64,000 bases of DNA from a virus, in the IMG/VR virus record IMGVR_UViG_3300009503_000020, positions 1-64,000 of that record, one strand, 5' to 3'. Positions 6,762 to 15,104 of the stretch are shown one piece after another. Position 1 is the first letter of the stretch; every line of letters starts with the position of its first letter. The notes beneath the pieces are model-generated. The model had not been told where the DNA came from and searched no databases. It saw only the letters and a list, made by a program, of their open reading frames with translations. Made by a program: the position numbers and the translations under genes.

Positions 6762-7094
6762 ATGAACAACACTAGAAGATATGTCCTAGAAATAAGAGAG
6801 AAGTTTCAGAAGCTTAAGGAACAAAGCAAAACATGTGAAGCTTGTCTCTGGGAACGTGCATTAGGTTCCTTACCTTTCTGTCAACTCCACCTTGAAGCAC
6901 TTCTTTGGGAACTACACTTATTGGCTAAAGAAGACCAAGTATCCTTTGTCAAAGCAAGTTTGAAACTGAAAGACATGCTTGAAGAACTAGCAATTGTTTT
7001 ACTTGACAAGAGATTCATTTATGTAGAGAGAGATGAGAACAAGTTTAAAAGATGGGAGGAATCCTGGAGGAAAGTATATGAAAGTAGGAGTTAA
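6762..7094 (+). CDS. Hypothetical helical protein, 110 aa
   Basis: ATG after AAGGAATGAGAGT. Contains CEACLW near residue 25 and C near residue 43, then a long amphipathic helical region. No family recognised. Confidence 0.55.
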   Translation: MNNTRRYVLEIREKFQKLKEQSKTCEACLWERALGSLPFCQLHLEALLWELHLLAKEDQVSFVKASLKLKDMLEELAIVLLDKRFIYVERDENKFKRWEESWRKVYESRS

Positions 7095-7278
7095 GAAAGC
7101 AAGTGATGCATGGTATGAGGAAATTAGAGAATTCAAGACAACCAGGGATTTCTTTAATTGGTTAAAGAAGACTTACACAAGATGGATTCTGTTCTTCAAA
7201 GAAGATGAAGACTTCAAAGGATACCACTTTGAGAACTGTGATCTGATAGCTATGATCTATGATGACTATATAGAATGA
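7078..7278 (+). CDS. Hypothetical protein, 66 aa
   Basis: ATG after GGAGGAAAGTAT, overlapping the preceding gene by 17 bases. Small alpha/beta protein, aromatic-rich, no cysteine motif. Confidence 0.5.
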   Translation: MKVGVKKASDAWYEEIREFKTTRDFFNWLKKTYTRWILFFKEDEDFKGYHFENCDLIAMIYDDYIE

Positions 7279-7291
7279 TTGAGGGAGAATT

Positions 7292-7510
7292 ATGAATATA
7301 AATGAGAAGGTCTACAGAAGGAAATCACCAGAAGCACTAGCCTTAGAGAATACTGTTGCTAGATACATCTTGTTTCTAGACAAAAACTTAGAAGCCACTG
7401 CTGAACGTGAACTCACTCAAAGCTTCATAGACTTAGAATTAGAAAAGAAGGCACAAGAGTTAGCATATGTCGAAGATAGAGACATGAAGATGAAAGGCTA
7501 TGTCTCCTGA
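7292..7510 (+). CDS. Hypothetical helical protein, 72 aa
   Basis: ATG after GAGGGAGAATT. Predominantly charged helical protein; overlaps the next start by 11 bases. Confidence 0.55.
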   Translation: MNINEKVYRRKSPEALALENTVARYILFLDKNLEATAERELTQSFIDLELEKKAQELAYVEDRDMKMKGYVS

Positions 7511-7925
7511 AAAGCCTAAGGCTAAAACATATTATGTGAGGCTAAGTGTTCTAGAGAAGATAGTACCTGGTGGTATGATAGCTCACTGGGCACATTGGCA
7601 ACTATATCAAGTAAATGATGACCTTCACTGGGGTCTTCACTACAGGTTAGCAGACTTAGGTACTCCATGCAAGAGTAACCTACACAAAGTCCTCAAAGGA
7701 CTACTGCATGACTGGGATTGGAAGAGAGAAGGAGATATAGAAGTAACAGAGGAACAAGCTAAGTATCTAAAGATAATGATGGAGAACCAGAAGGACTACA
7801 AGTACTGGAAACAGGCTCTGGATATTCTAAAGATTAAAGGTAAAGAAGAAGGCTGGAAGTGGATAGTTGAGAACACTCCACTGCTTAAACTAAGAAATGA
7901 ACTGAAGGTGAATACTGATGTGTGA
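7500..7925 (+). CDS. Hypothetical protein, 141 aa
   Basis: Has a Trp/His-rich core (IAHWAHWQLYQVNDDLHWGLHYRL) in its first half and a charged helical second half. No domain recognised. Confidence 0.55.
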   Translation: MSPEKPKAKTYYVRLSVLEKIVPGGMIAHWAHWQLYQVNDDLHWGLHYRLADLGTPCKSNLHKVLKGLLHDWDWKREGDIEVTEEQAKYLKIMMENQKDYKYWKQALDILKIKGKEEGWKWIVENTPLLKLRNELKVNTDV

Positions 7926-8229
7926 GAAGATTAAGGAACTATACTTGTGGGATAACTTCCAGCCACTCCCAGTAGGAACTAAGGTTAAGTTCATTAAGAA
8001 CCTGTGCCGTCCTATATTCAAAGGACAACCATGGTATGAAAGTAGAGAAGCACTTTTAGGAGCAACAGGGATAATAACAGAGGTACTTGAAAAGAAGAAC
8101 CTTGAGGATGTGTCTACTGCTGACTACTTCTACAGGAGACCTAACAAGTACTTCTACCTAATAGAGTTCCCAACTAAAAGAAACTGGACATTCTTCTGCA
8201 TACGGGAGGAACTTGAAGTTGTCAGCTAA
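7918..8229 (+). CDS. SH3/KOW-like small protein, 103 aa
   Basis: The segment PVGTKVKFI ... GATGIITEV ... YFYLIEF has the strand pattern and Gly positions of a KOW/SH3-like barrel, the fold used by many nucleic-acid or protein-binding domains. At least four neighbours (8213, 8616, 19244, 22342) share this pattern. Confidence 0.55.
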   Translation: MCEKIKELYLWDNFQPLPVGTKVKFIKNLCRPIFKGQPWYESREALLGATGIITEVLEKKNLEDVSTADYFYRRPNKYFYLIEFPTKRNWTFFCIREELEVVS

Positions 8230-8443
8230 AGAACTCTGGAGTAAGATATTACCACCTAAACCAGGAGATAAGGTAAAGATAATCTCTGCTAGTCTCTATG
8301 AAGAGGGTAAGTTCACGAAGTTCATCATAGGTAAGACAGGAGTAGTAGTTGAAGTAATAGCTGATGAATACTTTGTCAAGATACAGAGAGGCAAAACAAA
8401 AATCATAGTACACCTAAAGAGGAGTGATATACTCTATGAATAA
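8213..8443 (+). CDS. KOW/SH3-like protein with N-terminal LWSKIL motif, 76 aa
   Basis: TTG start placed after ACGGGAGGAAC. After MKLSAKELWSKIL comes KPGDKVKIISA ... IGKTGVVVEVIADEYFVKI, a KOW-like barrel. The N-terminal W-x-K-I-L element recurs in several unrelated small proteins here. Confidence 0.55.
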   Translation: MKLSAKELWSKILPPKPGDKVKIISASLYEEGKFTKFIIGKTGVVVEVIADEYFVKIQRGKTKIIVHLKRSDILYE

Positions 8444-8612
8444 AGTAAAACTAATATTAGCTATAGTACTGTGGATAGAATTCATAGCATTCAATATTAT
8501 ATTCATGATGTGTCTGCCTATGCAATTGCAAGTAGCACTCCTGATATGGACAATACTGGTTAGCATATGTGCAGGTTATTTTGCTTACTCAGAACACTTG
8601 AGGAGAGAATAG
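8436..8612 (+). CDS. Small membrane protein, 58 aa
   Basis: ATG at 8436 after GAGGAGTGATATACTCT. Two hydrophobic segments (about 5-25 and 33-50) and a charged C-terminus EHLRRE. Confidence 0.6.
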   Translation: MNKVKLILAIVLWIEFIAFNIIFMMCLPMQLQVALLIWTILVSICAGYFAYSEHLRRE

Positions 8613-8615
8613 ACT

Positions 8616-8867
8616 ATGAAAGAGGAAGAGATATGGAACAGAATACTTCTATGTCTTGAGGTAGGAGACATTGTCAGATTCAAAAATGGTAAGGTCAATT
8701 GGGAGGTATTTGCTATAAGTAACTTTAATGGTAAACAACAGATCAAGTTGAGGAGACTCAGGAATTCTAAGTTTGGATGGCGTAGGTACTACATATACAA
8801 ATGGATAACTCAGGGGTCTTCTGCATACTATAAACTAAGGATAGTGAAACCACATGAAAGTCCCTAA
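8616..8867 (+). CDS. SH3-like protein with N-terminal IWNRIL motif, 83 aa
   Basis: MKEEEIWNRILLCLEVGDIVRF starts with the shared W-x-x-I-L element and runs into a VGDIVRF strand typical of KOW/SH3-like barrels. Rich in Arg and aromatic residues at the C-terminal end, which fits nucleic-acid binding. Confidence 0.55.
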   Translation: MKEEEIWNRILLCLEVGDIVRFKNGKVNWEVFAISNFNGKQQIKLRRLRNSKFGWRRYYIYKWITQGSSAYYKLRIVKPHESP

Positions 8868-9057
8868 GAACTTAACTGAGGAAGAGAGGAAGGTCTTCAT
8901 CATGAACACTATCCTATATGGAAGATATTGTTTTGGAGACTGGAACTGTTTGACTGATGGTTGGAGATGGAGTAATATAGCTAATGGTAAAGATGAGTGG
9001 GAGAAGTGTCCATATCGTGATGCATGTAGAGCAGAACACCACAGGAGGGATAAGTGA
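8854..9057 (+). CDS. Cysteine-rich small protein, 67 aa
   Basis: Contains C-x4-C near residue 27-32 and KCPYRDACRAEHH near the C-terminus. The CPxxxxC signature recurs in at least seven other small genes of the window. Confidence 0.55.
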   Translation: MKVPKNLTEEERKVFIMNTILYGRYCFGDWNCLTDGWRWSNIANGKDEWEKCPYRDACRAEHHRRDK

Positions 9058-9356
9058 TGACATCTAGAAAAGAAATAGAAGTATGGAAGAAGCTACTAGG
9101 AACTAAGATAAACTCTTTCACACATAGAGGACATCAATACACTGTATTCTTTGGAGAGAATGGTTGGGAATGTGAGTGCATGGACTGGAAGGTACGTAAG
9201 GGTTCACACACATATCTATTCAATGACAATGGAGAACTGAAACAACTCCAGGCATGCAAGCATATTGCTCAAGCTATAGCTAATTCAGGTATAGAGATAT
9301 GGGAAGTGTTTGGCTTTGGTCAGAAAGTCAAGATCCAACCACAGACAAGTACTTAA
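9057..9356 (+). CDS. SWIM zinc-finger protein, 99 aa
   Basis: ATG at 9057 gives the right spacing from ACAGGAGGG. Begins MTSRKEIEVWKKLLG, the shared terminal motif, then has CECMDW (about residue 39) and ACKHIAQAI (about residue 71). C-x-C-x(n)-C-x-H is the SWIM zinc finger, found in DNA- or protein-binding factors. Probably a nucleic-acid-binding accessory protein. Confidence 0.65.
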   Translation: MTSRKEIEVWKKLLGTKINSFTHRGHQYTVFFGENGWECECMDWKVRKGSHTYLFNDNGELKQLQACKHIAQAIANSGIEIWEVFGFGQKVKIQPQTST

Positions 9357-9372
9357 CAGAAAAGAGCAAGAG

Positions 9373-9582
9373 ATGCTAATCAAGACACTCTGTCCTTGCT
9401 TTGGAGAATTCAGGTGTGGAAATACAGAACACACTGCATACGGAGATCCTAAGGAATGTCCAGTAGCAAAGAAGTGCCTTGACAAGTTCTTTAGAAACCT
9501 GTACCGTGGACAGAGCAAGACAGCAAAAGAAGTGCTGAGTGCTCTAAAGGAACAGATCTTAACAGATCTGAAACTCAAATAG
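9373..9582 (+). CDS. Cysteine-rich small protein, 69 aa
   Basis: ATG after AAGAGCAAGAG. Cysteines at CPCFGEFRC near residue 7-15 and ECPVAKKC near residue 29-36. Related in layout to the gene at 62327 (CFGEYGTRLDC ... CPQSLAC), so a paralogue pair. Confidence 0.6.
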   Translation: MLIKTLCPCFGEFRCGNTEHTAYGDPKECPVAKKCLDKFFRNLYRGQSKTAKEVLSALKEQILTDLKLK

Positions 9583-9595
9583 GAGAGAATATTTC

Positions 9596-9745
9596 ATGTC
9601 ACAGTCATCCCTCAATGGGAAGACCCTTCTCCCTGGGTGGTTAAAGGGAATTGGTGAGAGTATGAATAAGACATACTCGTTTGAAGTAAGAGAGCTATGG
9701 CACTCAGAGGGAAACCTCTATATCGCTGTGCCAAATATAAAATAA
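9596..9745 (+). CDS. Hypothetical protein, 49 aa
   Basis: ATG after TAGGAGAGAATATTTC; 49 codons to TAA. Contains SFEVRELWHSEGNLYIAV, likely two beta strands. Just upstream of the MoxR-type ATPase gene, possibly co-transcribed with it. Confidence 0.5.
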   Translation: MSQSSLNGKTLLPGWLKGIGESMNKTYSFEVRELWHSEGNLYIAVPNIK

Positions 9746-9764
9746 AAAAGGAGAGTGAGGAAAT

Positions 9765-10889
9765 ATGGTTGGAAAAGCTGAACAAGTTTCAGTAGCAGTA
9801 CAGGTCAAACATGACCAACTGAAAGAACTAGTCAAGCTATACTATAAAGCTAAGAAAGCTCTATTCGTATGGGGAGCAACTGGTGTAGGTAAATCACAAG
9901 TAGTCAGACAAGCAGCTATGGAATTAGCTCAAGAGTTAGGTCTTGAGTATACAGAAGATGTCAAACACCTCAACGATGAGAAGTACTTTGTAGTGATAGA
10001 CATACGACTCTCTCAGTCCGACCCGAGCGACTTACGAGGTATACCAATATACGATAAAGAACACATGGCTACTGTGTGGTTGCCACCTGAACTATTCCCA
10101 CGAAAAGGCTGTGGAATCATATTCTTTGATGAGTTGAATCTGTCTCCACCATTAGTACAAGCTAGTGCATACCAATTGATACTAGACAGACGATTAGGAA
10201 CTTATGTTGTTCCTGATGGCTACCTATTAGTAGCAGCAGGAAACAGACTAGAAGATAGAGCAGCTGTCTTTGAAATGAGTGGTCCTCTTAAGAACAGATT
10301 TGGTCACTGTGAACTAATGATACCATCAGTAGAGGACTGGACTAACTGGGCAGTGAAACATGGAATAGACATGAGGATAATCGGTTTCCTTAACTTCAAG
10401 AGAATGGCAATCTTTGGCTTTGACCCTAAGCTAAAGGAAAATGCATTCCCAACTCCTAGGTCATGGGAACACCTATCTAACCTAATTAAAGACATCAAGA
10501 GTGACCAGCTAGACTTGATACAGGAAATAGCAGCAACTCAGATAGGTGTAGGGACTGCAGGAGAATTTGCTACATTTATTAGAATCAAAGACAGACTTAA
10601 GCCAATGAAATACTACTTAGAAGACCCTGATAGCTGTGAACTACCAGATGAGAATACACAGCCAGATCTTGTATGGGCACTCATAACTAGCTTAGCAGAA
10701 TACTACAGAGACCACTCGGATTCAGCAACACTTGAGAAGATAATTGGAGTACTTAGAAGGATGAATGAAGAGTATGCTGTATTCACTCTGAAACTAATGG
10801 TCAGTGTAGACAAAGCATTGACACAGAAGATAATAAAGATAAAGGCTGCAAGTCAACTTGCTCGGAGGCTAATAGATTTCTTCAATTAA
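9765..10889 (+). CDS. MoxR-family AAA+ ATPase, 374 aa
   Basis: ATG after AAAGGAGAGTGAGGAAAT. Walker A GATGVGKS (about residues 37-44), Walker B GIIFFDEL (about 121-128), sensor AAGNR (about 165) and an arginine-finger region KNRFGH (about 183) are all present in the order of MoxR-type AAA+ proteins. MoxR ATPases typically work with a VWA-domain partner to remodel or insert metal cofactors into protein complexes. The next + strand gene is such a partner, with HEVLH and VWA motifs. A minus-strand HNH gene lies between them. Confidence 0.85.
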   Translation: MVGKAEQVSVAVQVKHDQLKELVKLYYKAKKALFVWGATGVGKSQVVRQAAMELAQELGLEYTEDVKHLNDEKYFVVIDIRLSQSDPSDLRGIPIYDKEHMATVWLPPELFPRKGCGIIFFDELNLSPPLVQASAYQLILDRRLGTYVVPDGYLLVAAGNRLEDRAAVFEMSGPLKNRFGHCELMIPSVEDWTNWAVKHGIDMRIIGFLNFKRMAIFGFDPKLKENAFPTPRSWEHLSNLIKDIKSDQLDLIQEIAATQIGVGTAGEFATFIRIKDRLKPMKYYLEDPDSCELPDENTQPDLVWALITSLAEYYRDHSDSATLEKIIGVLRRMNEEYAVFTLKLMVSVDKALTQKIIKIKAASQLARRLIDFFN

Positions 10890-10897
10890 GAAGAAAG

Positions 10898-11353
10898 TTA
10901 AGACTTCTTTGAGTGAGTTGACTTGCAAGCAAGGGAGGATTTGAATTGAAGGTATTTCTCGATGAGTCCAGTACCAAAGATATCAGCCTTCTCACAAAGA
11001 CCATGACAGAAAGAACAGACCCAAATGCCTTTCATAAAGTCTCCATCATCCCAATGGTGATAGACCAATTTGACCTTGTCACCACAAAGCTCACAAGAGC
11101 CATCCGCTGGATAGGGACGTTTGGAAACTTTCCTATGTTTTCCATTGACAGTAATCCAAGTTTCTCTCTGTTGACGAAGAATCTTCTCTCTATCCCTATA
11201 ATAACGCAACCTACCCCACTCCAAGTGTTTCGCCCTGTAAATAGGATCTGTTCTATACCTTCTCTGACGGTTGGCATTGTAACAATCCTTACAGATTCTC
11301 AGCCTAGCATAATAAGGCTCAAAGAACTCACCGCACTGAGGACAGATAGGCAA
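10898..11353 (-). CDS. Free-standing HNH endonuclease, 151 aa, minus strand
   Basis: N-terminal zinc ribbon CPQCGEFF ... CKDC, a basic helical linker rich in Arg/Tyr, then CELCGDKVKLVYHHW ... CSFCHGLC, an HNH/treble-clef endonuclease core. This architecture is common in intergenic homing endonucleases of viruses and plasmids. It runs against all neighbours and separates the ATPase gene from its VWA partner, which suggests insertion. The 3' end faces the ATPase stop with a small inverted repeat AAGAAG/ACTTCTT that could serve both transcripts. Confidence 0.75.
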   Translation of the reverse strand: MPICPQCGEFFEPYYARLRICKDCYNANRQRRYRTDPIYRAKHLEWGRLRYYRDREKILRQQRETWITVNGKHRKVSKRPYPADGSCELCGDKVKLVYHHWDDGDFMKGIWVCSFCHGLCEKADIFGTGLIEKYLQFKSSLACKSTHSKKS

Positions 11354-11386
11354 CTAATGTCACCTAGCAAAGAAATAGCAAAGAAA

Positions 11387-11396
11387 ATATTTAAGA
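11387..11396 (+). promoter_or_regulatory. Archaeal TATA-like box before the metallopeptidase/VWA gene
   Basis: ATATTTAAGA lies about 35 bases before the ATG at 11428, giving this gene its own promoter now that the HNH gene separates it from the ATPase gene. Confidence 0.4.
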
Positions 11397-11427
11397 GTAT
11401 TGTATAAGGAACAGGAGGTGAAACAGG

Positions 11428-12670
11428 ATGGTAAAGAGTAACTTGACACCACGTGAGAGGATTGCAAAAGCCAGGATAAACTTGTTAACTGATTACCCAT
11501 TTTTTCGGGAACCTCGCAATGAAACTAATACCAAGAGAGGTCTCTGATGAAGAGGCTAAGATGTTTGGTATCAACACTATGGGAGTAGACCTATATGGGA
11601 ACCTTGTCTATAATCCACATTGGGTAGATGCTCAGACAGACACTGCACTCAAGTGTGCAGTAACGCATGAGGTGCTTCATGTTGTTCTGAAGCACTTAGA
11701 GAGACTAGGGACAAGACAACAGGAACTATGGAATGTAGCTGTAGATGCTGCAGTCAATGAGATACTAAGTCATACTTTCCAGATACCAGACAAGTGGATA
11801 CGGATTCCAGAGATGAAAGGAAAGTGTGCAGAGGAGATATACGACTGGTTAATTAAGAATGCAAAGATATACAAAGTACCTGTAGGAGGAGGATTTGACT
11901 CTCATATCTTTGGAGGTGACAAAGACCAACAAGGACAAGGTCAAGGACAGAATCAGACAAGTGGACAAGGAAATGCTAATTCACCATTCTACCAACCAGG
12001 ACAGCAACCGTTTGATACTGCAAGGGCAGTTAGAGAAGCATACAACTTTGCTAAGTCTCAAGGCAAGATGCCTGCAGGTATTGAAAGGATGTTTGCAGAC
12101 ATTCTCAATCCACAATTAGACTGGAAGGATGTCTTGAGACGCTTCATAGTGCAAGTGATACCACATGACTTCAGCTATACAAGACCAGCTAAGAAATCCT
12201 ATTCAGTAGGATACTATATGCCTATGATAAAGAGAGAGTCAATAGAACTAGTGATAGGTGTAGACTCTTCAGGGTCTATATCAGATGAGGAATACGCTGA
12301 ATTCCTCTCAGAGATATATGCAATGTGCAAGCAATTTGAAAGCCTGAAGGCTACAGTAATTGTATGTGATGCAGCAGTGCAAGAGGTAATGGAAATAGAT
12401 GAGAACTTTGACCCATATTGTGTCAAAGGTAGAGGCTATGGTGGTACTGATAGCAGACCAGTATACAACTACATTGAAGAGAACATGAATATTCATAATG
12501 TGAAACTGCTAGTCTATTTCTCAGACGGATACATTAACATACCAGACAAGGAGTATCCATTTCCAACTCTATGGATAATAACACAGAATGGTAGGACAGA
12601 GGAAGTAGAGAAGATGAAGAATGCTGTTGTGATACAGATACCAAAGAACGGTGAGAGGGATGACTACTAA
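11428..12670 (+). CDS. DUF2201-like metallopeptidase/VWA protein with a +1 frameshift near 11506
   Basis: Translation starts at 11428 after AGGAGGTGAAACAGG and reads RERIAKARINLLTDYPFF, the expected N-terminus of DUF2201-type proteins. Reading must then move +1 at TTTTTTC (11500-11506) to continue GNLAMKLIPREV in the frame that stays open to 12670. One T fewer would restore a single frame. Downstream, VTHEVLHVVLKH is an HExxH zinc motif followed by VDAAVNEIL, a Gln/Gly-rich linker, then a VWA-like domain with GVDSSGSIS and VYFSDG. It is the partner of the MoxR ATPase at 9765. Either a programmed +1 shift (UUU slipping to UUC before a rare CGG codon), a mutation, or an assembly error in a T-run. 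Confidence 0.75.
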
Positions 12671-12703
12671 CCTCTCACTCAATAAACATACAAGAGGGAA
12701 ATG

Positions 12704-12916
12704 ATGTTTAGAAAAAGAATTATCACATGTCCATTCATTAAAACATGTAATCTAAACGTAACTAAAGAACACTATCAGACATTCTGTAGAGTAGGAACTA
12801 GATTACCTCAAACCACATATCAACATTGTTACAAATACAGACTCTTGACTATAGAACAAAATGAAAGGAAGAAGCCAAATGAGTGGAACTCTTGTGAGCA
12901 AGAGAAAGGACAATAA
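12704..12916 (+). CDS. CPxxxxC-family small protein, 70 aa
   Basis: ATG at 12704 after AAGAGGGAA. ITCPFIKTCNLNV ... FCRV ... HC ... KKPNEW matches the genes at 35795 and 42923 in the order CPxxxxC, F-x-x-x-C, C and a final K-x-P-x-EW. The three form a paralogous family of probable metal-binding proteins. Confidence 0.6.
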   Translation: MFRKRIITCPFIKTCNLNVTKEHYQTFCRVGTRLPQTTYQHCYKYRLLTIEQNERKKPNEWNSCEQEKGQ

Positions 12917-13106
12917 TGCATTACTCAAAGTAGCCTTCAAGTTTGGTCTTCAACCATTGACATGTATAGCTAACTGCAAGTATCAACACACCTATCAAGA
13001 GGAAAATGTTTGCTTCAACCCAAATGCTTATGAGGACTGTGCAGTGATTATGTACAACTATATAGTTTTACAATGTCCACTCTTTGAACCGAGGGAAAGG
13101 AAATGA
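12879..13106 (+). CDS. Cysteine-rich small protein, 75 aa
   Basis: Start at 12879 after GGAAGCCAA, overlapping the preceding gene. Cysteines at CIANC, C and C with a C-terminal CPLFEPRERK. Related in style to its neighbours; no named family. Confidence 0.5.
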   Translation: MSGTLVSKRKDNNALLKVAFKFGLQPLTCIANCKYQHTYQEENVCFNPNAYEDCAVIMYNYIVLQCPLFEPRERK

Positions 13107-13537
13107 ATAAGGAATACATTGGTATGTGGAGATATGCCTTAACTAAGAAGCTAAGAAAGAGAATCAACAAGGTAGCTACACTCAAGCTATGCCTTAAGTT
13201 AGATGAGAATACCTGGAGTGAGGGCATACATACTCACTGTGGAACAAACCTCTATGTGGATTGTCCTTTCCATGTGCCAAGTAAGAATCCTCAAACACTA
13301 GGCTACTGCTTAGCTCCAAATGTAGACTCCTATTGGCATGAAGAGATGAAGAGACAAAGAGAGTTCATATCTCCTAGATATGGAGACAAGGTTGTAGGGT
13401 GCTATCTTCAGGTTTTTGCTAAGAAAGGTTATGAGAACTATCTACGAATACAGGCATGGAAACGAAGGAGTAAGGTAAATGTCAAAGGAAGAAAAGAGGA
13501 TACTCATCTTAGATGCTCGCAGGACTCTAAGCCATAG
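13103..13537 (+). CDS. Cysteine-containing hypothetical protein, 144 aa
   Basis: ATG overlaps the preceding TGA. Basic N-terminal helix, then HCGTNLYVDCPFHV and GYCLAP, which could form one metal site, and a basic C-terminus. Overlaps the next gene by 59 bases, more than usual here, so one of the two boundaries may be wrong. Confidence 0.5.
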   Translation: MNKEYIGMWRYALTKKLRKRINKVATLKLCLKLDENTWSEGIHTHCGTNLYVDCPFHVPSKNPQTLGYCLAPNVDSYWHEEMKRQREFISPRYGDKVVGCYLQVFAKKGYENYLRIQAWKRRSKVNVKGRKEDTHLRCSQDSKP

Positions 13538-13721
13538 GTGGGAGATAATCATTCAAGGAAAGCATGAACCATGTGTAAAGAGTCCCACTACAGGTCATTG
13601 CACATGTTACTCTTGTACAATGTATCCTTGTTCTCTTTGGGATGAGAGACCTTTGTTTATGTCTGAATACAGAATTGTAAAACTTAAAGACAAGGAGAAT
13701 AAAGATGACAGACCCAGTTAA
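13479..13721 (+). CDS. Cysteine-rich protein, 80 aa
   Basis: ATG with AAGGTAA upstream. Central cluster CVKSPTTGHCTCYSCTMYPC holds five cysteines and a His within 20 residues, a likely zinc or Fe-S site. C-terminus acidic/basic. Confidence 0.5.
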   Translation: MSKEEKRILILDARRTLSHRWEIIIQGKHEPCVKSPTTGHCTCYSCTMYPCSLWDERPLFMSEYRIVKLKDKENKDDRPS

Positions 13722-14142
13722 GAGGTTAATGAGGAGACTTACTCTACCAAGAGAAGTAGCTCTTCTTGAGGAAGCTTGTGAGCAGACTTACACTTTCAAG
13801 TGGAAGTGGTTCAAGGTACCTCAAGTCACTATAAGACATGGAGTCATAAAACAATTCAGAGCAACAAGTCTCCCAATAACCTACTGCACAAGGCTCTTCT
13901 TCTATATTAATAGACAGAGATTAACAGGCTGTATTGAACTATCTCTGTGGAAGTTTGGGAGACCATTCTACTTAGAGTATCTGGAACAAGCATTTAGACA
14001 CATACTAACTAATGACTTAGACAAGAGAGCTGGATGTCATGTGAGTGAATCTAAAGAAGCAGCAAAGGAACTGATTAAGAAACTCTATGGGGTTGAACCA
14101 GTTGAGGTTGCAAAAGACTCCAAGACTCGTCTTCCCTCGTAA
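13705..14142 (+). CDS. Hypothetical protein, 145 aa
   Basis: ATG after AAGGAGAATAAAG. Alternating strands and helices with a basic N-terminus; no motif recognised. Confidence 0.55.
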   Translation: MTDPVKRLMRRLTLPREVALLEEACEQTYTFKWKWFKVPQVTIRHGVIKQFRATSLPITYCTRLFFYINRQRLTGCIELSLWKFGRPFYLEYLEQAFRHILTNDLDKRAGCHVSESKEAAKELIKKLYGVEPVEVAKDSKTRLPS

Positions 14143-14374
14143 GAAGCTACCAAGATGCAAACATAGAGTCTTAGAAAGCAACAAGTGGTTGAGGATTCTT
14201 GAGGGAAAACCCAAGACACCAATCTGTGGAAATACACAATGGGTGCTGAAGTGTTCTCTGAGAAAACCAGATGGTCATTGTATGATAGTCAGGTGTGATT
14301 TGAATCCAAGTCAGGGATGTTGTTACTGGTGTCCTTACAACTATAAAGCAAGGATGAGAGAAGATGGGACTTGA
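14087..14374 (+). CDS. Cysteine-rich basic protein, 95 aa
   Basis: Overlaps the preceding gene by 56 bases; a later start is possible. After NKWLRILEG, a W-x-x-I-L element, come C-x8-C, C-x6-C and CCYWC, suggesting one or two metal sites. Confidence 0.5.
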   Translation: MGLNQLRLQKTPRLVFPRKKLPRCKHRVLESNKWLRILEGKPKTPICGNTQWVLKCSLRKPDGHCMIVRCDLNPSQGCCYWCPYNYKARMREDGT

Positions 14375-14756
14375 TATTGTCTGTGAGTGTGGACATGTTA
14401 GCTTCAGAGCTGGTAGCTACTCTGGATTTGATGAATTCAGACACTGGTTAGCAAGAGGTCTTGGATTCAACTTAGAGGACTACTGGTTTGGAAAGATAAA
14501 GGTGAGAACTCCCTTCAGACCTCTCTTAATGCACTCTGACTGTGACGGATACTTGACACCAAAACAGTGCAAGAGGATGATTGAGCCTATGAGAGAGTTT
14601 ATCAAGACAAGAAAGAAGAAGCTCAAGAACCCTTGGAATGTAATCTTAGGAGAAGTAGATGAAGACTATGAGACTTATCTCCTCTCTAAATGTAAGATGT
14701 GGCTGGAAGCCTTTGAGCATTCAGCAGAGAAAAACTGTAGGCTCATATTCACTTGA
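14364..14756 (+). CDS. Hypothetical protein, 130 aa
   Basis: N-terminal CECGH resembles half of a zinc ribbon; SDCDGYLTP (about residue 58) is reminiscent of a metal-binding loop. Helical C-terminal half containing NPWNVILGEVD. Widely spaced Cys residues. Family not recognised, although the layout resembles small phage proteins. Confidence 0.55.
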   Translation: MGLDIVCECGHVSFRAGSYSGFDEFRHWLARGLGFNLEDYWFGKIKVRTPFRPLLMHSDCDGYLTPKQCKRMIEPMREFIKTRKKKLKNPWNVILGEVDEDYETYLLSKCKMWLEAFEHSAEKNCRLIFT

Positions 14757-14770
14757 AAGGAGGGAAACAG

Positions 14771-14905
14771 ATGTTAGTTGAGTTGGTAGAGGCATATATA
14801 ACTGCTCAACTGCTCATGATGTTGTATTCCCTTGTGAGAGCTGAATATAGACTTAGGAAACTGAAGAAAGACTTGAGGAAAGAATATGAAGCTATGGAGA
14901 AATAG
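14771..14905 (+). CDS. Small hydrophobic N-terminus plus coiled coil, 44 aa
   Basis: ATG after GGAGGGAAACAG. One hydrophobic segment (residues 2-22) is followed by a charged helix. Overlaps the next start by 20 bases. Confidence 0.5.
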   Translation: MLVELVEAYITAQLLMMLYSLVRAEYRLRKLKKDLRKEYEAMEK

Positions 14906-15104
14906 AAGTGACAATGCCACTTGCACTTGCTGTGGTCTAAAGATAAGCTGTGGAGAAGTGTGTGTTAAGATAGAGACATTATACTTCTATCATGGTGCAA
15001 GGAGTTGCTATCTACATATACACTGTATTGATGACTTCTGCAGAGACTTGAAGCAACTCAAGAAGAAGAATGCTCTCAAGTATATCTCATGGAAATTGAG
15101 GTAG
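14886..15104 (+). CDS. Treble-clef/PARP-type zinc-finger-like protein, 72 aa
   Basis: CTCCGLKISCGEVC ... SCYLHIHCIDDFC resembles the C-x-x-C ... H-x-x-C arrangement of PARP-type zinc fingers. A related layout occurs at 15323 and 35583. Confidence 0.55.
   Translation: MKLWRNRSDNATCTCCGLKISCGEVCVKIETLYFYHGARSCYLHIHCIDDFCRDLKQLKKKNALKYISWKLR

Noticed and set aside
10946-11407. Plus-strand 153-codon ORF
   Set aside because: Complement of the HNH endonuclease gene; lacks motifs and a ribosome binding site.
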